A DNA stretch of 64,000 bases from Corinectria fuckeliana (GCA_019137255.1 WPDH01000157.1:1-64000); one strand, 5' to 3'; positions 13,396 to 25,792 are shown, numbered from the stretch's first letter. Notes: generated by a model not told the origin, from the letters alone. Translations and numbers: made by a program.

Positions 13396-14083
13396 TATTA
13401 ATTGAGTGATTTATTATGTTCTGAAGTTTGTGATACTGAAAGTGGTGATAGTGTAAGTGCGGGGGTGTACGGAGACTTTTGGCCTATTACTGTATAGGTC
13501 TATCAAGTATGTCGGCAGCTTGAACCTCCGATTGCACTCTACACAGCACCCCTGCATAACACAGGGCCAGATAAAACCATTCAACCACCAAATCGAAATG
13601 TACAAACTCATAGGACGGGACGCCACGCTCGACCGGCCTTTGCCAAGTCGGAAGCGAACGACTCTATCGCTAATAAGCTCTGCTGCGCCTTGCACATCCT
13701 TGTCCACCGTCACCTTTACGGCATATCTGGCCTAGCTCTTTGATGCCTTCTCCTTCATGCTGGCTGGCCAGTCGTGCTCTCTCGATCGGCGCCAACCAAG
13801 ACTTATCTTGCAGGCACAGCCCCCTCCCTACCACGAAATATCCCGGTCTTGAAACCATGCCCAAAACTACACATACCGGTTCTCGACATGGGCTTTGCAT
13901 CTATCTAGGCCTATGTACCGACTTTTGAAGTTTGACACGGAGCATCCTTGCACCAATACTGCCGAATCCCGACATCGATCCTTTATTCGCTGACCCAGTT
14001 ATAGGTATATTGCTTGCATTCTCTCATATTCGATGCCTTACATAGTATCTACATATCCATACCCTCTTCGCTATTCAGCAACT
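13396..14083. other. Unique sequence next to the AT-rich arm, no gene seen
   Basis: Composition changes abruptly near 13,395. The 690 bp up to the hemerythrin-like pseudogene contain only short overlapping ORFs on both strands with no family resemblance and no convincing splice structure. Confidence 0.5.
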
Positions 14084-14864
14084 TCATTTATTCCCTTCCA
14101 TACCTACACGGCTCCACCAAAACTGCCAAGAGGCACCGTTCCATGTCCTCACGCAAAAGGTAGTTTCTTTCGGATGCGACGTGAAATCGCACCCCGAGAA
14201 TCTCAACCAATCCTTGCGCGTGTTGACAAACAGCCATCGTAGCAACAAGGAAAACATCCACGGGATCGGCGGGAACTCTTGCCGGACCCCGCCGTCGAAC
14301 GTCTTGTCGTGGAAGATGAGGGCCATGGGGAAGATGTCGGTCTGCAAGTTTCCAACGTTAGTTTGGGTTGTGTTCCACTGACATGTAACAAAGACACGCT
14401 GACTTACTCGGTACTTTGGTTTCTTCATTGCAGGGATGACGATCTCATCTATCATCTTCTTGAACCACGCTGCCCAGTCGCACTTGTCTTCAAACTTCTC
14501 CAACTGCAACAGTGTATCAATCTCATTCTCTAGGTGATCTCGTAGAACAGCCGCAAACGAGTCGATGATGACGATGAGCTTCTCTCCGTCGAATTCCTCC
14601 TCCTCGCTCCGTACCATGTCGAGATACTCGACATATGCCGCGAGCCCGCCGTGAAACGACTTGTGCTCGTCCACGTTGTCGTCCATCAGCCCCGGCGCTC
14701 CTATCAGCTCGTTGATGGCTGGAAAATATCTTCGTCTCCTTCGTGTCGTGGTGCTCCTCCAGCATCGCCGACCACGCGTGTGCGAAATCGGCAAAGTCGA
14801 GCTTGTCCTTTGCGATGCCCTTGGCTGACACTGACGATACTGCTGAACTGACTTCGCAATACAC
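14084..14864 (-). pseudogene. Hemerythrin-like (HHE domain) gene, frameshifted and 5'-truncated
   Basis: Minus-strand reading matches fungal hemerythrin HHE cation-binding proteins: an EEHHDTKE iron-ligand block, a DEHKSFHGG block and a HLENEIDTLL block, ending in a TM-less tail with PPIPW. The first part lies in one frame (to about 14,726) and the rest in another. The shift falls at a run of four T on the minus strand (14,722-14,725); with three T the two parts join seamlessly. A standard 66-nt intron fits at 14,407-14,342 (GTAAGT, CTAAC, CAG). The usual first helix with its iron-ligand His is absent upstream and no ATG precedes the conserved block, so the 5' end appears lost. Active family members bind non-haem di-iron or other cations. 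This copy is probably dead, though a homopolymer sequencing error could explain the shift alone. Confidence 0.6.
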
Positions 14865-15352
14865 GGCCTTTGAAACGTTCCTGGGATGAACTGTCGCCTA
14901 ACAGGGCCACACGAGTCTCACGTCAGTACGGAGTACCGTACGAATACTCCTTTGAAAGGGTGCATCGAGTGTTGCGTCGATTGGCAATTACTGATTACAA
15001 TTTACGGATCATCATACTCGCGATTTTCTCCAGTAAACACCAAAACCACAATGGCCACAAGCACGCCAGATGGTTACCCGTGCTCATTACCGGGAAGGAA
15101 GCGACGCCTTTGCAAGAAACTTCAAGGCATTGGTATCTACAGCCCTACAAACTTCCCGGCCCCAAGACACCGATACATGTATATATGCTCCCAAATCGAA
15201 TGCTCGCTCATGCTCCATCCTCCATTCCCAACCTTGGCCGTGTAAGGGGTCCAACGGTAATACAATGAATCAAGATCCGCCCGCTGCGCCCTCCGGTTCC
15301 CTACTTGTACCGACAAAATCAGACCGTGAACTTTCCCTGTTTTCCTCCGCAT
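14865..15352. other. Intergenic, no gene seen
   Basis: Between the pseudogene and the 3' end of CDC45. It contains an imperfectly palindromic TACGGAGTACCGTA at 14,927-14,940, related to other copies in the window, and nothing else recognisable. Confidence 0.5.
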
Positions 15353-18023
15353 TCATCCAACGACCGCCTTCATGCTTAGACTCTCCAGGAACCCCCCCAG
15401 ATCCTCCTTCTTGACCTCCACCACGCAGTGCTCGAAGCTGTCGATGCGCACGCGCGCGCTCGTCTCCGAGACCACCTCTTGAAATGCGCTTCCGAACTTG
15501 TTGAGGCCGTAGCCCTTCTCGTGCTCAACTTCGTCGTCGTCATCCGAGTCTTCTTCCGAGTCTGAGGCGGAATCCTCCGACTCTGTATCAAGCTCTTCAT
15601 CATCCCCAGCGTCTCGTCGAGCTGCTAATTTGTCCTCCCGGATCTTCTGCTTGGCCCGTCGTGACTCTTCTTTCCTTTTCAGCTTAGCATCTCGCTCCGC
15701 TCTTCGCTTCTTGGCTGCTTCTTTGTCCAAGAGTGTTGTATCCGGGCCGCCGCCGCCGCCTGTACCGACGACAACATATACCCCGCGCTTTTCGTTCAGG
15801 CTGGCCACAACAAGGGGCGTGCCTCGTCCGCCGTGTGATAACTTTCCGTGACTGTCCCTTTCCTGCTCGGCAAGAGCCTCTCCGATCCAGAGTGACAGCT
15901 TGGTGAGAGCCGCAGGGTGGGCAAAGAGAGAGACGTCGGGTCCATCCTTGACGACACACATGCGAAAGGCGCGAAGATGTTTAATCTGTTTCTTGTTGAT
16001 GAGGGAGGTTCCTGTGCGGTAGATGGCCCGGTGAAGAAACTGAGCGGTAGGAAGACCAGCCTTGAGTGAATCGATGCTACTCGCAATGTTAGCCGACAAC
16101 AAGATTTTGCGTAAACGGGTAAGGCGATCGACGTACTCTTCCAACGCATCGTAGGCCTCCCAGAACCGGGCGACAAACTCCTCTCCCTGGGCGGCAAATT
16201 CCTCCTCCTCCTCGGCTTCTCGGGTCACCTGGGTTGACGCCGGCGCCGCATCTGGGTTGTGAGCATGCTTCCCGACCTCGAGCAGCGCGCCGATCACAAC
16301 TCCGACATCCTGGGCGCTGAGCGTTGCTCTCCAGCCCCAGCTGCGGACGAAGCCCCAGCCGTCCTTGGCACCAGCACGATCCTTTCCGTCCGTATCCACC
16401 GACGGCACCATCTCTTCGAGGTTGTAGAGCGAGCCATACTTCAACAGTTTAGCCCTCAGCTCTCGCTTCAGCATCATGTCCATGTGGGTGTAGCTCTGCT
16501 TGCATTGCGCGAGACTAACACCCATCTTGGCAAGGAGCTTGTGGAGTCGCTTGATGCCCGTCTCGCTCCAGGTTTTGAGACGGGAGAAGAGGTACGGCGA
16601 GTGAAGCATACTGTCGTATAAACTCCAGTGCCGGATTAGAAGGAACCGAGGCTCGGGCGAGAGTCGGATTCCAGTATCCTCGGGATTCCTTGCCGTGGTG
16701 GGGATGACGCCTGTTTGCTCTGCGACAACTCGACCATTGACGAATTCCGGCGGGTTCAACCGCCTCACCTCGTCTCGTAGTAACTGCCGTATCTTGGCGC
16801 CTCGAATCCCCAGCCATCCTGTGGGCCGACTCCTGTCGGTCTGCCGTACTGGGGCGGCAGTGCCTGCTGATGAACGACCGTAGAGCTCCATCGATGTTAC
16901 GCCAACAATGGTTAACCACAATAGGTCGTTGTCTTCGCGGCCGAGTTCAGATGCAAGCGAGTACATCATGGACGATAAAGGCTCGGAAAAAGATGAGCCA
17001 ACCTTGTAGTATTTGTGCAGAACAGCCTCATTTTCCTCTCGAATTCGGAGGAGACGCCTTCTGAGGGCGCGTGCTGAGAGTGCAGGCGGCGCTTGCGTAC
17101 CAGAAGGAGCTTCTACCGGATCGCTCGATAGACCTGGATCAGGTTCGCGGATGGAGATGAGCCCTCTCGGCTTTGGTCGCTGTGGAGATTCAGGAATCGG
17201 ACTCGACTATTGCTTGTCAGTTTCATGCTCGTCAGCAATTAGTCACCTTACGTACCGAGTTGCTCCTCCGCCGTTGCCGTGGCCTGTCGTCGTCACTGAA
17301 TTCGTCGTCGTCTGCGTCTGACCAGCTTTTTCGTTTTTGGCCCGCATGTGCTGGCCCCTGCCTTGGGTTCTCTTCGTCATTCTCGTCGTCGGTTTCTCCC
17401 AAATCCTCAGCGTCATCGTCATCGATATCGGGCATGTCGACTAGAGCCAGGTATGCTTTTCGTTCAGCGGCTAGGTCGTCCTGAATGTCACCGTCGTCAA
17501 ACACGACGATGCCTCCCTTGCCTGGTTTATACGCTCGAGTAATCTGTCCGCCATCGACGCCAGGAGGACTTCTTGACTGATATGAAGACGACAGTTGGGT
17601 TGTGGGGTCTAGAGGGAAGCCCCCAAACACGTTTCCCAGGTTCCATGGCCTATGAGCATCCATGACCCAAACCTCAACACCACTGTAGGGGGCATCGTCG
17701 CCTTCGGGCTCGAGCCCGAGGAGAGGGCCAAGGTCGACCATGCCTCCAACGCCGAGACAGACGACAACGCCGCCACTCCCACCCTGGGACTCCATCATGG
17801 GAACGACAAGTTCCCTCCCAGCCTTTTCGAGGTCGGTATAGCCCGCCACGGGCTGGATCTTATGTGGGATATAGTCATGTTTCAGTAGCCGTGTCAGGAT
17901 ACGGCATGCGCAGAGAGCATCTGGTTCGAGGGCGACGAGGATGAGGACGGGTGGGGAGAGGGGATGGCGGGTGTTCTGAAGGTGGATGTAGAGGTTTGAG
18001 ATCAGAGAACGTGGGAGATGCAT
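15353..18023 (-). CDS. CDC45: Cdc45, DNA replication initiation and CMG helicase subunit
   Basis: Two exons, 18023-17256 and 17206-15353, joined across a 49-nt intron (GTACGT...CAATAG), give 873 residues, the usual length for filamentous fungi. The start is the ATG in MHLPRSLISNLY; upstream in-frame codons lack an ATG, and fungal Cdc45 proteins start at this point. The N-terminal segment with PVLILVALEPDALCAC is the RecJ/DHH-like fold of the family. An acidic, low-complexity linker (about residues 190-250) precedes the splice site. A second Lys/Arg-rich then Glu/Asp/Ser-rich segment lies near the C-terminus before the conserved end. In eukaryotes Cdc45 joins Mcm2-7 and GINS to form the replicative helicase loaded at origins in S phase. 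Identification rests on strong whole-length family resemblance. The long acidic inserts are typical of fungal orthologues. The gene stands alone. Confidence 0.95.
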
Positions 18024-20177
18024 GGCTGGGAGGATCTGCACGCGTTTTGGTTGTTATGCGTCGTGGGATTCATGGAGCATACGATAGGCATATATCGACA
18101 ATCGGAGGCGGAGGCGGAGGGTTATGGGATGTTCGGACGCGCTGTCGTGGAGATATCGCGTAAAGTACCGGATGTTCGAGGGGCCAAGGTGGCTGAAGAA
18201 GACAAATACGCAAGCCTGTTTAGCCAATGCAGTTAAACGAAACAAGAAACAGCCGCCTTGCCATGCAATATGTGTGATCGAGAATAGCGTAGGTATACAC
18301 GGTTGTGGGAGCAGGGCAAGTCGAATGTTTGCGTGGGGGAGATGGCAAGAAAGCGGTACTTCGTAGTAGTCTTAGTACGAAGTACGGAAGACCACTTTGT
18401 CGACCGTGTTTTGGCGACGCGGTGTCTCACGCCCAGAACGCGCCAGTGCAAGTTTAGTAATAGGGTCCATACTTACACTACCTGGCAGGGGTACATTCTC
18501 CCGGCGGGCAGCTGGCAGCAGTTGGCAGTCTCAGCACCCGAGCCCACATCGCTGGGGCACTCAGGCGGCAAAATTACAGGGAGTGATAGCGGGCAGTTCA
18601 TCCGAAGACTGTGGCAGGAGGGAAGGTGCGCGAACGAGGTCGTCGCTGACATTCTCAGTTTCTTTCCTTTTTCCTCCCCCAAGGGTGTGGCCACGTCCCT
18701 ACTACGTAGTAGCTTAACTCTTAATGAGAGTGACGTGATCTCTCCTTCATCTCTAGTTGCTTAACAGACACAATTGTTTTTTTATCATCTTCATTCCCTT
18801 CTTCCCCATCACCGACTGTACTGTGACACCTCACATGTCATGCTTCAGGCCCCATCGCGGGGTCCTCTCCGCACGGCGACATGTCACTATTCGCGTATTC
18901 ATGCATACCGGTACCAGCTAGGCCTAATTACCAATCCTAGCCACACCGATTCTGGCCAGATGGCCGCGGAGTGTCGCCCTGACAATGCCCATGCAAGCGA
19001 GGTATCGCTGCAGGCAGGACTGTTGTGCCAATGCCCCCGTCAAAAGGACCACGCCCCAGGATCGTCCCATCCGCACTTTGTCGGCGACAAAGTGACAGAC
19101 GATACGGGTCAGTGGATTGCTCGCGAATGTTACAACCTGGCCCGGGTTGACAGCGGCCATCCACCGCTAAAAAAGCACCAGCCGCTTAAGTGGCTGCTGT
19201 CAAGACGCACCAAAGACGCATCATAGTCCGAGGACCCCCAAGGATCAGGCGACTCGACACGGCCCTACCGACAGGTGAATCGTCAAGGTCTCTCTGGTTA
19301 GATGACATAACGTCTTCGAGGCCAAAGCTTCCTATCTAGGCTTTCCCGGTGGGCCCAAATCGACTTGAGACATGCTGGTTTCTCTGCCTGGTAACCCCCT
19401 CCTGGCTGGTGCGCCCCTCTATTCGTCGCTGTGCATTAGCTGACTTGCAAGTTTGCACTGTCCCTGGGCGATAGGCTCACTTGTTTGACCACGTCACGAC
19501 GGGTTGCACCACGGTCGCAGTTGCGGTCGCAGATCAGTGCCCATAGCTTGCATAGTACACGTACAACGGGCACCGGTGCGATGGCACGGACTGGGCCGAA
19601 GAAATCATCAAGCACCCGCCATCTTTCTTGTTACCAGCCTACTGGACTGGGCCCCCCCTCCCGTTCTTCTGGAAACGGTCCGTCGCCGAGCACGCCTGAC
19701 GTTGGCCAATCCCGCAACACCCTCCCACTCCACAGAACCCAGTTTGCTGGGTCTTGTGGGAGACTGTAAGAGACGCCATCCGACAAACTGTCCCGCCGGC
19801 CTGGACGTGACTTGGGATTAATCTGTGGTTCCCCTCCTCCTCGCCCCAACTCACCCCATCCTCCTACAGTCCCCCTCCTCTTCCGGCCCTATCACACCCT
19901 TCCCATACTACCCAGTCTATCCAGTCTACTGTGAACCCTCCCGCTGGGACCGGCTTATTTGTGGCCCGCGCCGGCACTCGTTCACGGCCCACCCAGTTCC
20001 TCGGGCCCTCTTACAGCCTGCCTCCTTGCCCCTTCCACTTCAGCATAGACTCTCCGCCACTCTGGCTACTCATGTATCCCAGCCACCGTCTACGCTCTAC
20101 ATCGTCTCATTCAGGCTGTCGCTGGTACAGAAAACTTCCCACGGCACCCTTCTCAGACGTCAAGAGTGCTTCAAACC
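18024..20177. promoter_or_regulatory. Divergent intergenic region between CDC45 and the methyltransferase gene
   Basis: A 2.15-kb region with no credible gene, so it should contain both promoters. It holds a perfect 9-bp inverted repeat, TACTTCGTA...TACGAAGTA (18,357-18,384, 10-nt spacer), and a perfect 14-bp palindrome, CTACTACGTAGTAG (18,701-18,714). A long frame at 18,774-19,226 has no recognisable protein character and was not annotated. Pyrimidine-rich runs before 20,178 resemble a fungal transcript leader. Confidence 0.45.
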
Positions 20178-21301
20178 ATGGACCATGATGAGTCCGACGC
20201 GGACCCCACATCTGACTATGGAGATTCAATAGGGACATCCGAGTTCACATCCGTCAACACCAGAGAGCTACACTCATACGAGCATGGAAGGCAAGAGAAA
20301 AACGGGACACGTCGCATCTGGCATAGAGCTGACTTCCTCCAGGCGATACCAGGGCTTTTTACAAGGCCGTTACGGCCTTCCCAACGACGACGTCGAGCAG
20401 GTTCGTGAGGGGCTAAAACACAAGCTGTACGTGGACTACATTCTGGACGGCGAGCTATTTCTGGCACCCATCGGGGACTATCCACAGAAAATTGTCGACC
20501 TCGGGACTGGAGTTGGCTTTTGGGCTCAAGATGGTTGGTCCCCCCCGATCTATGATGAATCTTACTGACTTCTTCGCTGCAGTGGCTGAGAAGTTTCCCA
20601 GCGCACGCATTATTGGGACTGATCTCTCTCCCATACAGCCGCACTGGACACCCCCAAACGTAGATTTTCGAGTCGAGGACCTTGAAGAGGATTTTCGGCC
20701 CTGGTCAAACATATATGTCGACGCGGACTTGATTCACATAAGAGCAGTACTGCAGACGTTGCGAAAACCGCGGCAGCTAATAGAGCGATCATTCGAGTAT
20801 TTATCACCACCTGAGCCTTCGAATCAAGCAGAGAACCTAACTGGAAGTAGGGCCCTGAAACCAGGAGGGTGGATTGAGATCCACGAAATAATACCATTCG
20901 TGAACTCGGAGGATGGCACAGCCGGAGACGATCACCCCATGAACGCATTCTACCGGCTCATCGAGGGACCCTTCACAAACATATACGGTTGGAACATGCG
21001 CTTTCCCTGCCACGTCGTCGAGACACTTCATGGTGTCGGTTTCACCAACGTCCAAGAACAGCACAATCAGATTCCGATTGGAAGGTGGCATAGCGAACCC
21101 AGGATGAGGGAGATGGGCATGTTTTGCCAATCCATCCTTGAAGATTGGATTACTGCCCTGTTGCCTCGGTGCGACGTGATGGGGGTATCCGCGGAAAGCG
21201 CAGATGAGTTGGGGCACAAGTTATTCGACGCATTCAACAACCCCCGCATCCACGCTCGGCTCGATTGGATAGATTGCTGGGCACAGAAGCCTTGGTCATA
21301 G
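20178..21301 (+). CDS. LaeA-like SAM-dependent methyltransferase
   Basis: Four exons (20178-20290, 20343-20533, 20583-20796, 20851-21301) give 322 residues. The start is the ATG in a strong ACCATGG context. The SAM-binding motif I is IVDLGTGVGFW at about residues 88-98, followed by the family hallmark GTDLSPIQPHW and later ALKPGGWIEIHE. These identify the fungal LaeA/methyltransferase-23 type family, whose members regulate secondary metabolism or methylate small molecules; most are uncharacterised. Intron 1 is best explained as a GC-AG intron (GCAAGA...CTGAC...CCAG), restoring the conserved HGRRYQG join. Intron 3 is 54 nt, in frame and stop-free, so retention would add 18 residues. It lies between CDC45 and a Zn2Cys6/MFS pair, but no biosynthetic core enzyme is present, so a role in a metabolite cluster is only conjecture. 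Confidence 0.85.
20291..20342 (+). other. Probable GC-AG intron in the methyltransferase gene
   Basis: The donor is AAG|GCAAGA and the acceptor CTCCAG, with a CTGAC branch-like site 15 nt before the end; 52 nt in total. No GT donor nearby gives an in-frame join to the conserved downstream exon. Confidence 0.7.
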
Positions 21302-22224
21302 ACGTATCCAACCAGATGGCTCAACTTTGCGTCTCAGCCACCGAAGTGTCAGCCAGGCTAGATGCTTGCTGTGCTACCCTGGCGACCTGAGCAAGCTGAC
21401 CCTGTCACTTGGGCGCGTTCAAAGCGTAGCTGCACCTGCACGATTGCGCCCTCCAGCAATCCGTACCACCCAAAAAGAGACTGAAGAAATCTACGCCGAG
21501 CCTCTGGTGGCACCAACGGGTCCTGCCTCGCGTGAAGCCCTGGGTGGCGTCTTGTGCGTTTGTGAAGGGTTGGAGGGGGAAATGCAGCATCTCGTCTCGG
21601 AATGACTAGTCATTTCACTCTAAGAAGACCGGTGAGCCCCCATCATAGTGCGGCTTGACTTGGCGCATGTCACTCAATGCATAAGTGACATCCTAGGGAC
21701 AGCTGGGGTTTTAAAGATGCGGCACGATTGAACTGTGACTTGCATTTGCACCCACCTAGGTCGTAGGCTAGTCTACGTGAGGGGGTGGCAATTGTAAGCA
21801 GAGTTGGTTATTCTAACAGCAAAGGGAAACCGGTCAAGTTAATGGTCTGATATATGACGATTCCACAGACCCTGACTACATCAGAATGCGGTGTTTCTTG
21901 TTGACAGGGGTTTGATGTATCTTGTGTACGTATTCCACCGCTTCTGGTCTGTGATATATCCACGCTCCTAGACCAGTGTTGTGTTTCATGCCAATTGAGA
22001 GGAGAATCCAAATCACATCTTCCCCAGTCTTATGAGCCAGATATGCTCTTTCAAAGACATGTACATACAATCAACTCACGCTCTCAACCTATCGGGTCAA
22101 GAGTCCGCATTTCATCATGCGGCTCTTTCCTACTGCACACCTGACATCCTCAGATTCTAACAAGTGAATCCTTTCCCGAGATGTCGTGCAGTATTTGTAT
22201 CTCCTAGAGCTATGACTTGAGACT
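21302..22224. other. Convergent intergenic region, no gene seen
   Basis: 920 bp between the 3' ends of the methyltransferase (+) and the Zn2Cys6 factor (-). Only short unconvincing ORFs are present. It should contain both 3' UTRs and poly(A) sites. Confidence 0.5.
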
Positions 22225-24811
22225 TTAATTCCCAAACATGTTACCCCCGGGAGGGTGATTTCCCATGCCGCCCATGTGGCCCATCCCTCCCGTTCCGCCC
22301 ATAGGAGGTCCTCCCATTGGGCCGCCTCCCATGGGCGGCGGCATAGGACCGCCCATGCCGCTAAAGGTGCCGAAACCCCCCGATGGTGGGAAGTTGCTCG
22401 AGCCATTGTACCCGGCCATGAAGTAGGACCAGTCCATCTCGTTGGAGTCTTCGCCAGGCGTGCCAGAGCCTGAGTCGGCCACCTGGGCCGCCGCGGTCTG
22501 GTCGGTCGGAGGCGTCATCATGGAGCCGGAGCCTGCGGCGGGCGAGGGGCGCGGCACGCTGAGCTTGGGTTGCGAGAGGCCCGGGTCCGGTCGGTTCTCG
22601 GCGCGGGCCTGGCGGCGGGTTTCGGCGCGGTCGCGCAGCGCAGCGAGGAAGTTCGGCGGGTTGACGGGGCGGCCAGCGCTGATGAGGGCGGCTTCGTGGG
22701 CGTCCCACGCCTTGATGAAGTGGCCGCCAAAGGCAATGTGCATGGGGCTGTGGTAGTTGTTGAGCAGGCCCCGAAGGCTGTGGTTCTTGGAGATGGCATC
22801 CCAGGCTCGCTCGATCATGGGGCCCGAGACACGGTGACGCAGCTCCTGGACGAGGAACATGTACGCCGGGAAGGGGAAGTGGTGCATCGAGTACCACCGG
22901 AAGGGCCGCAGCGAGTCGGACGACTGGACAATGTTGTCATACTCGATCATCTGGGTGGCTTGGAGGAAGAGGCTGTCGCGCTCGGCCTCCTTGAGCGCCG
23001 ACGGGTTGGACTCGCGGGAGCGGACGAGAAAGCTGATGATGCGCATCTTGCAGAGGGCCTGGCGGGTCATGGTGAGGGTGAAGAAGTGCAGGGGAATCTT
23101 GGGGTCGCATTGGCTGAGGTATGTGCCCTCGATGTGCGCGCAGAAGCCGTCGAGCGTGTACGCGGGACCGTTCTGGCCGGCGAGCTGGATCGTCGGGACA
23201 GGGCGAGCGCTGGGCGTTCCCGACGGGCTCTTCTCGGTCATGTTCATCTTGTGGCTGTCGCGGTTGCTGTCGCTGGCCACGGCCATGGCGAGCTCGACGC
23301 GCGTCAGGGCGAAGAGCATCTCGGTCGGGCCGGAGTGAGGCGTCGGCAGGTCTTTGCCGTCGACGTGGAGGTCCGAGTCGTTGACGTTCAGGGGCATCTT
23401 GCAGTCGCCGCCGCTGGAGAGGGCAGTGACTGTTGACCCCGTGATCTCTCCTATCCGGCGATCGTACGCGACAAGGGTCCACCATAGACGCCGTCGTTGC
23501 TCGACCTCGAAGGGGGGAAGCCCAAACTGGCCCGGATCCTGGTGCAGGCCCATGCGCTGGGCGATGCGGACTGCGAGGCCGATGAGGCAGAACACCTGTC
23601 GTGGGTCGACGAACCAACGGACTGCAAACTGCGAAGATTGTTAGTCGTCGAGGTGCAGTGAGATAGAGAGAAGCAATGGGCGAACTTACGAGATAGAGGA
23701 GGTAGGCCTGGAGGAGGATTGGGTCGTTGTCGCGCATGAAGCCAGCGTTGGTGAGAGCTTGCTGCGTGGCCGTGTGGTATTTCCCCAAGAGGTCCTGTTT
23801 GGGCTCGTTGAACATCCTCCGGACGTCGGCGTCTTCGAGGGACGTGATGGCCATGAGGTAGATGGCGAACATGAGAGCTTCGATGTTCTTCGGGGCCATC
23901 TCGATGTTGGAGCTGGCCTCGATGATCTGCCCCTGCACAGTGGGGACGTGGGTTATCTTGAGTAAGGGGTTGACGCTGTCGATGTATATCTGCCAGAGCT
24001 GGATGATCTGGATGGTGGGAGGGTGGTACTGGGACAGGGGACCAGGTTGGCCGCCGATGATGAAGGGGAAGCCATCGGTGGCGAACATTCGGTCGAAGGC
24101 ACGGTGGATAGTAGACACCTCGACTTCTTCGTCTGAAGAGTCACGGAGCATATCCTCACTTGCTCGGAACTATACAGCGTCAGTTTGAGATGCATCTGGA
24201 CCATGAATAGTGGGATGGAAAGTAGTCAGGTAAGAAAGGGATGAAACGAACCTCTCTGTGTAACGAGTACCATTTACCGCCGATGCTAGTTCATTGTTAG
24301 CATTTGTTGATGGCAAGCAATAAAAGACACTGCGAGGACAAAGGACCTACTTTTCTGGTTGGGAGGTAGCAGGAGAGGCGCTTGTTTCAGGAGACGTCTT
24401 GAGGGCCTCAAAGTCATTCTCTAGGTCGTCGACATCGTCAGCCGGGGGCCCGTCAGGCCGCAGGTCATGGCCGATAGCGTCAACCTTGACACCGTGCTCG
24501 GCCAGCAGGCTCTCGTATTTCTTGAGCCGCTCGATCAGGTCCTTCTCCTGGAGGCGCTTCTTGCGTCGGCGGGGCGGCTGCGGGGGGACCACGCGGCACT
24601 CGACCTTGGCCTTGACGCAGTTGGCGCACGGCTTGTTCTTGTCGCAGCGGACCTTGCGCTGCTGACAGAGGACGCAGCTGGTGCCGCGGGTCAGCTTCAC
24701 GGCGGCCGGGTCCAGCGACTGGAACTGGCCGTGGTGTTGCGGGAACGGAGCCGGGTGTTGCTGCGGGGCCGCGCCCGGGATGGAGCCGGGGACGGGCATC
24801 TCGGCCGCCAT
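22225..24811 (-). CDS. Zn2Cys6 transcription factor with fungal-specific TF domain
   Basis: Four exons (24811-24351, 24285-24252, 24169-23690, 23628-22225) give 792 residues; the second exon is only 34 nt. The start is ATGGCGGCC in good context. A complete zinc binuclear cluster, CX2CX6CX5CX2CX6C, uses Cys46, 49, 56, 62, 65 and 72. A basic linker and a short Leu-rich coiled-coil-like helix (about 81-108) follow, then a fungal-specific TF middle-homology region (PF04082 type) from about residue 170, including the family-typical QRMGLH segment and an RRRLWW motif. The C-terminal ~45 residues are a Gly/Met/Pro-rich low-complexity tail (repeated GGPM/MGG units). Such proteins act in the nucleus on CGG/CCG triplets. 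It is transcribed divergently from the MFS transporter, and the shared promoter has four CCG-N6-CGG sites, so it may control that gene and itself. No characterised orthologue is claimed. Confidence 0.9.
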
Positions 24812-25655
24812 GGCCGGTGCGCTCGGCGCGGATTAAGTAAGGGATGGGCGGGATTCGCCAAGACAGCTCCGACGAGGGTTCTGATAGGGGTAAATCGCCT
24901 GGAAAGCCGGGGTGGGTGTGGTGTGGTGGTGATGGTGTACGGAGTTTGGGTGGCGGGCGGTGGTGTATCCCTTCTGGGTCTGACGTGCGCGGTGGACACA
25001 GAATGCATGGGCCACGATGCACGATGCTTCTTGGCCCTTGGGATCTGAGCCCGGGCTGGACTGGGCTGGGCTGGGCTGGGCTGCGAGAAGTCTCCAGCCG
25101 TAGGGCTGAGGCTGAGCGTGGTTGGTCGACGCGGTAGAGAGGCCACGCCGTTCGGGCCCGTAGCACAACCTGCCGAGCGGGAACACCAGTCCAGTGGCGG
25201 TGACGAGATGGAGGATGGATGGTTGAGGAGCGATGTCTCGGACCCGGGAGATGGTTCTTCTTGAACGGGGTGGCTTGATTGATTGAGGACTGTCCCTTGC
25301 TATTGCTGCAGGATGGTTAGTTCCCTAGCTAGCTTCGACTATGGTTGGTCTAGATGAGATGGATCCAGAAGCCGGTCGAGTTATTTCCACTCTACGGAGA
25401 AGCTGAGACGGACAGACAGACAAAGACTGGCGCAAGCCGAGTAGATAAACGGGGCTGAATGAGATATGATGGGGAAATTCAGACACGGCCGTGAGAGAGA
25501 GAGAGAGACAGCCAGAGAAGCACAACAGACAAAGAGCACGCGTAGATCAGGCAACTAAGGCACTTCGTGAGCCTCTTCCTTCCGTGACTCGTTTCCTCTT
25601 CTGTGACTCTTCTCGCTCCTCTCGCTGACAGGATCGTAGTGTAGTCGGGTTTCAG

Positions 25656-25667
25656 CCGCCCGCTCGG
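25656..25667. promoter_or_regulatory. CCG-N6-CGG candidate Zn2Cys6 site 1
   Basis: Reads CCGCCCGCTCGG. First of four everted CGG-triplet pairs with the same 6-nt spacing in this promoter. Confidence 0.45.
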
Positions 25668-25717
25668 TCCCGAGTTGTCCGAGAGGGGCCTCTGCTGCGG
25701 GGGTGGACGACGTGGGG

Positions 25718-25729
25718 CCGGCGTTGCGG
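25718..25729. promoter_or_regulatory. CCG-N6-CGG candidate Zn2Cys6 site 2
   Basis: Reads CCGGCGTTGCGG; its start is 62 bp after that of site 1. Confidence 0.45.
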
Positions 25730-25780
25730 CTTCATTGCCCCGTCGGCCCAGAACGGCTTAGCGTCCCCCGGAGCCCGGAT

Positions 25781-25792
25781 CCGACTGTGCGG
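25781..25792. promoter_or_regulatory. CCG-N6-CGG candidate Zn2Cys6 site 3
   Basis: Reads CCGACTGTGCGG; its start is 63 bp after that of site 2. Confidence 0.45.

Noticed and set aside
18774..19226. 150-codon ORF upstream of the methyltransferase gene
   Set aside because: No hydrophobic or domain pattern, no splice partners, His/Ser/Pro-rich random character.
22570..23436. 288-codon plus-strand ORF opposite the Zn2Cys6 factor
   Set aside because: It is a shadow of a GC-rich coding region; the minus strand has the clear domain content and splice signals.
24480..25166. 228-codon minus-strand ORF overlapping the first exon of the Zn2Cys6 factor
   Set aside because: Low-complexity Pro/Ser/Arg content in a frame that is not the conserved one.
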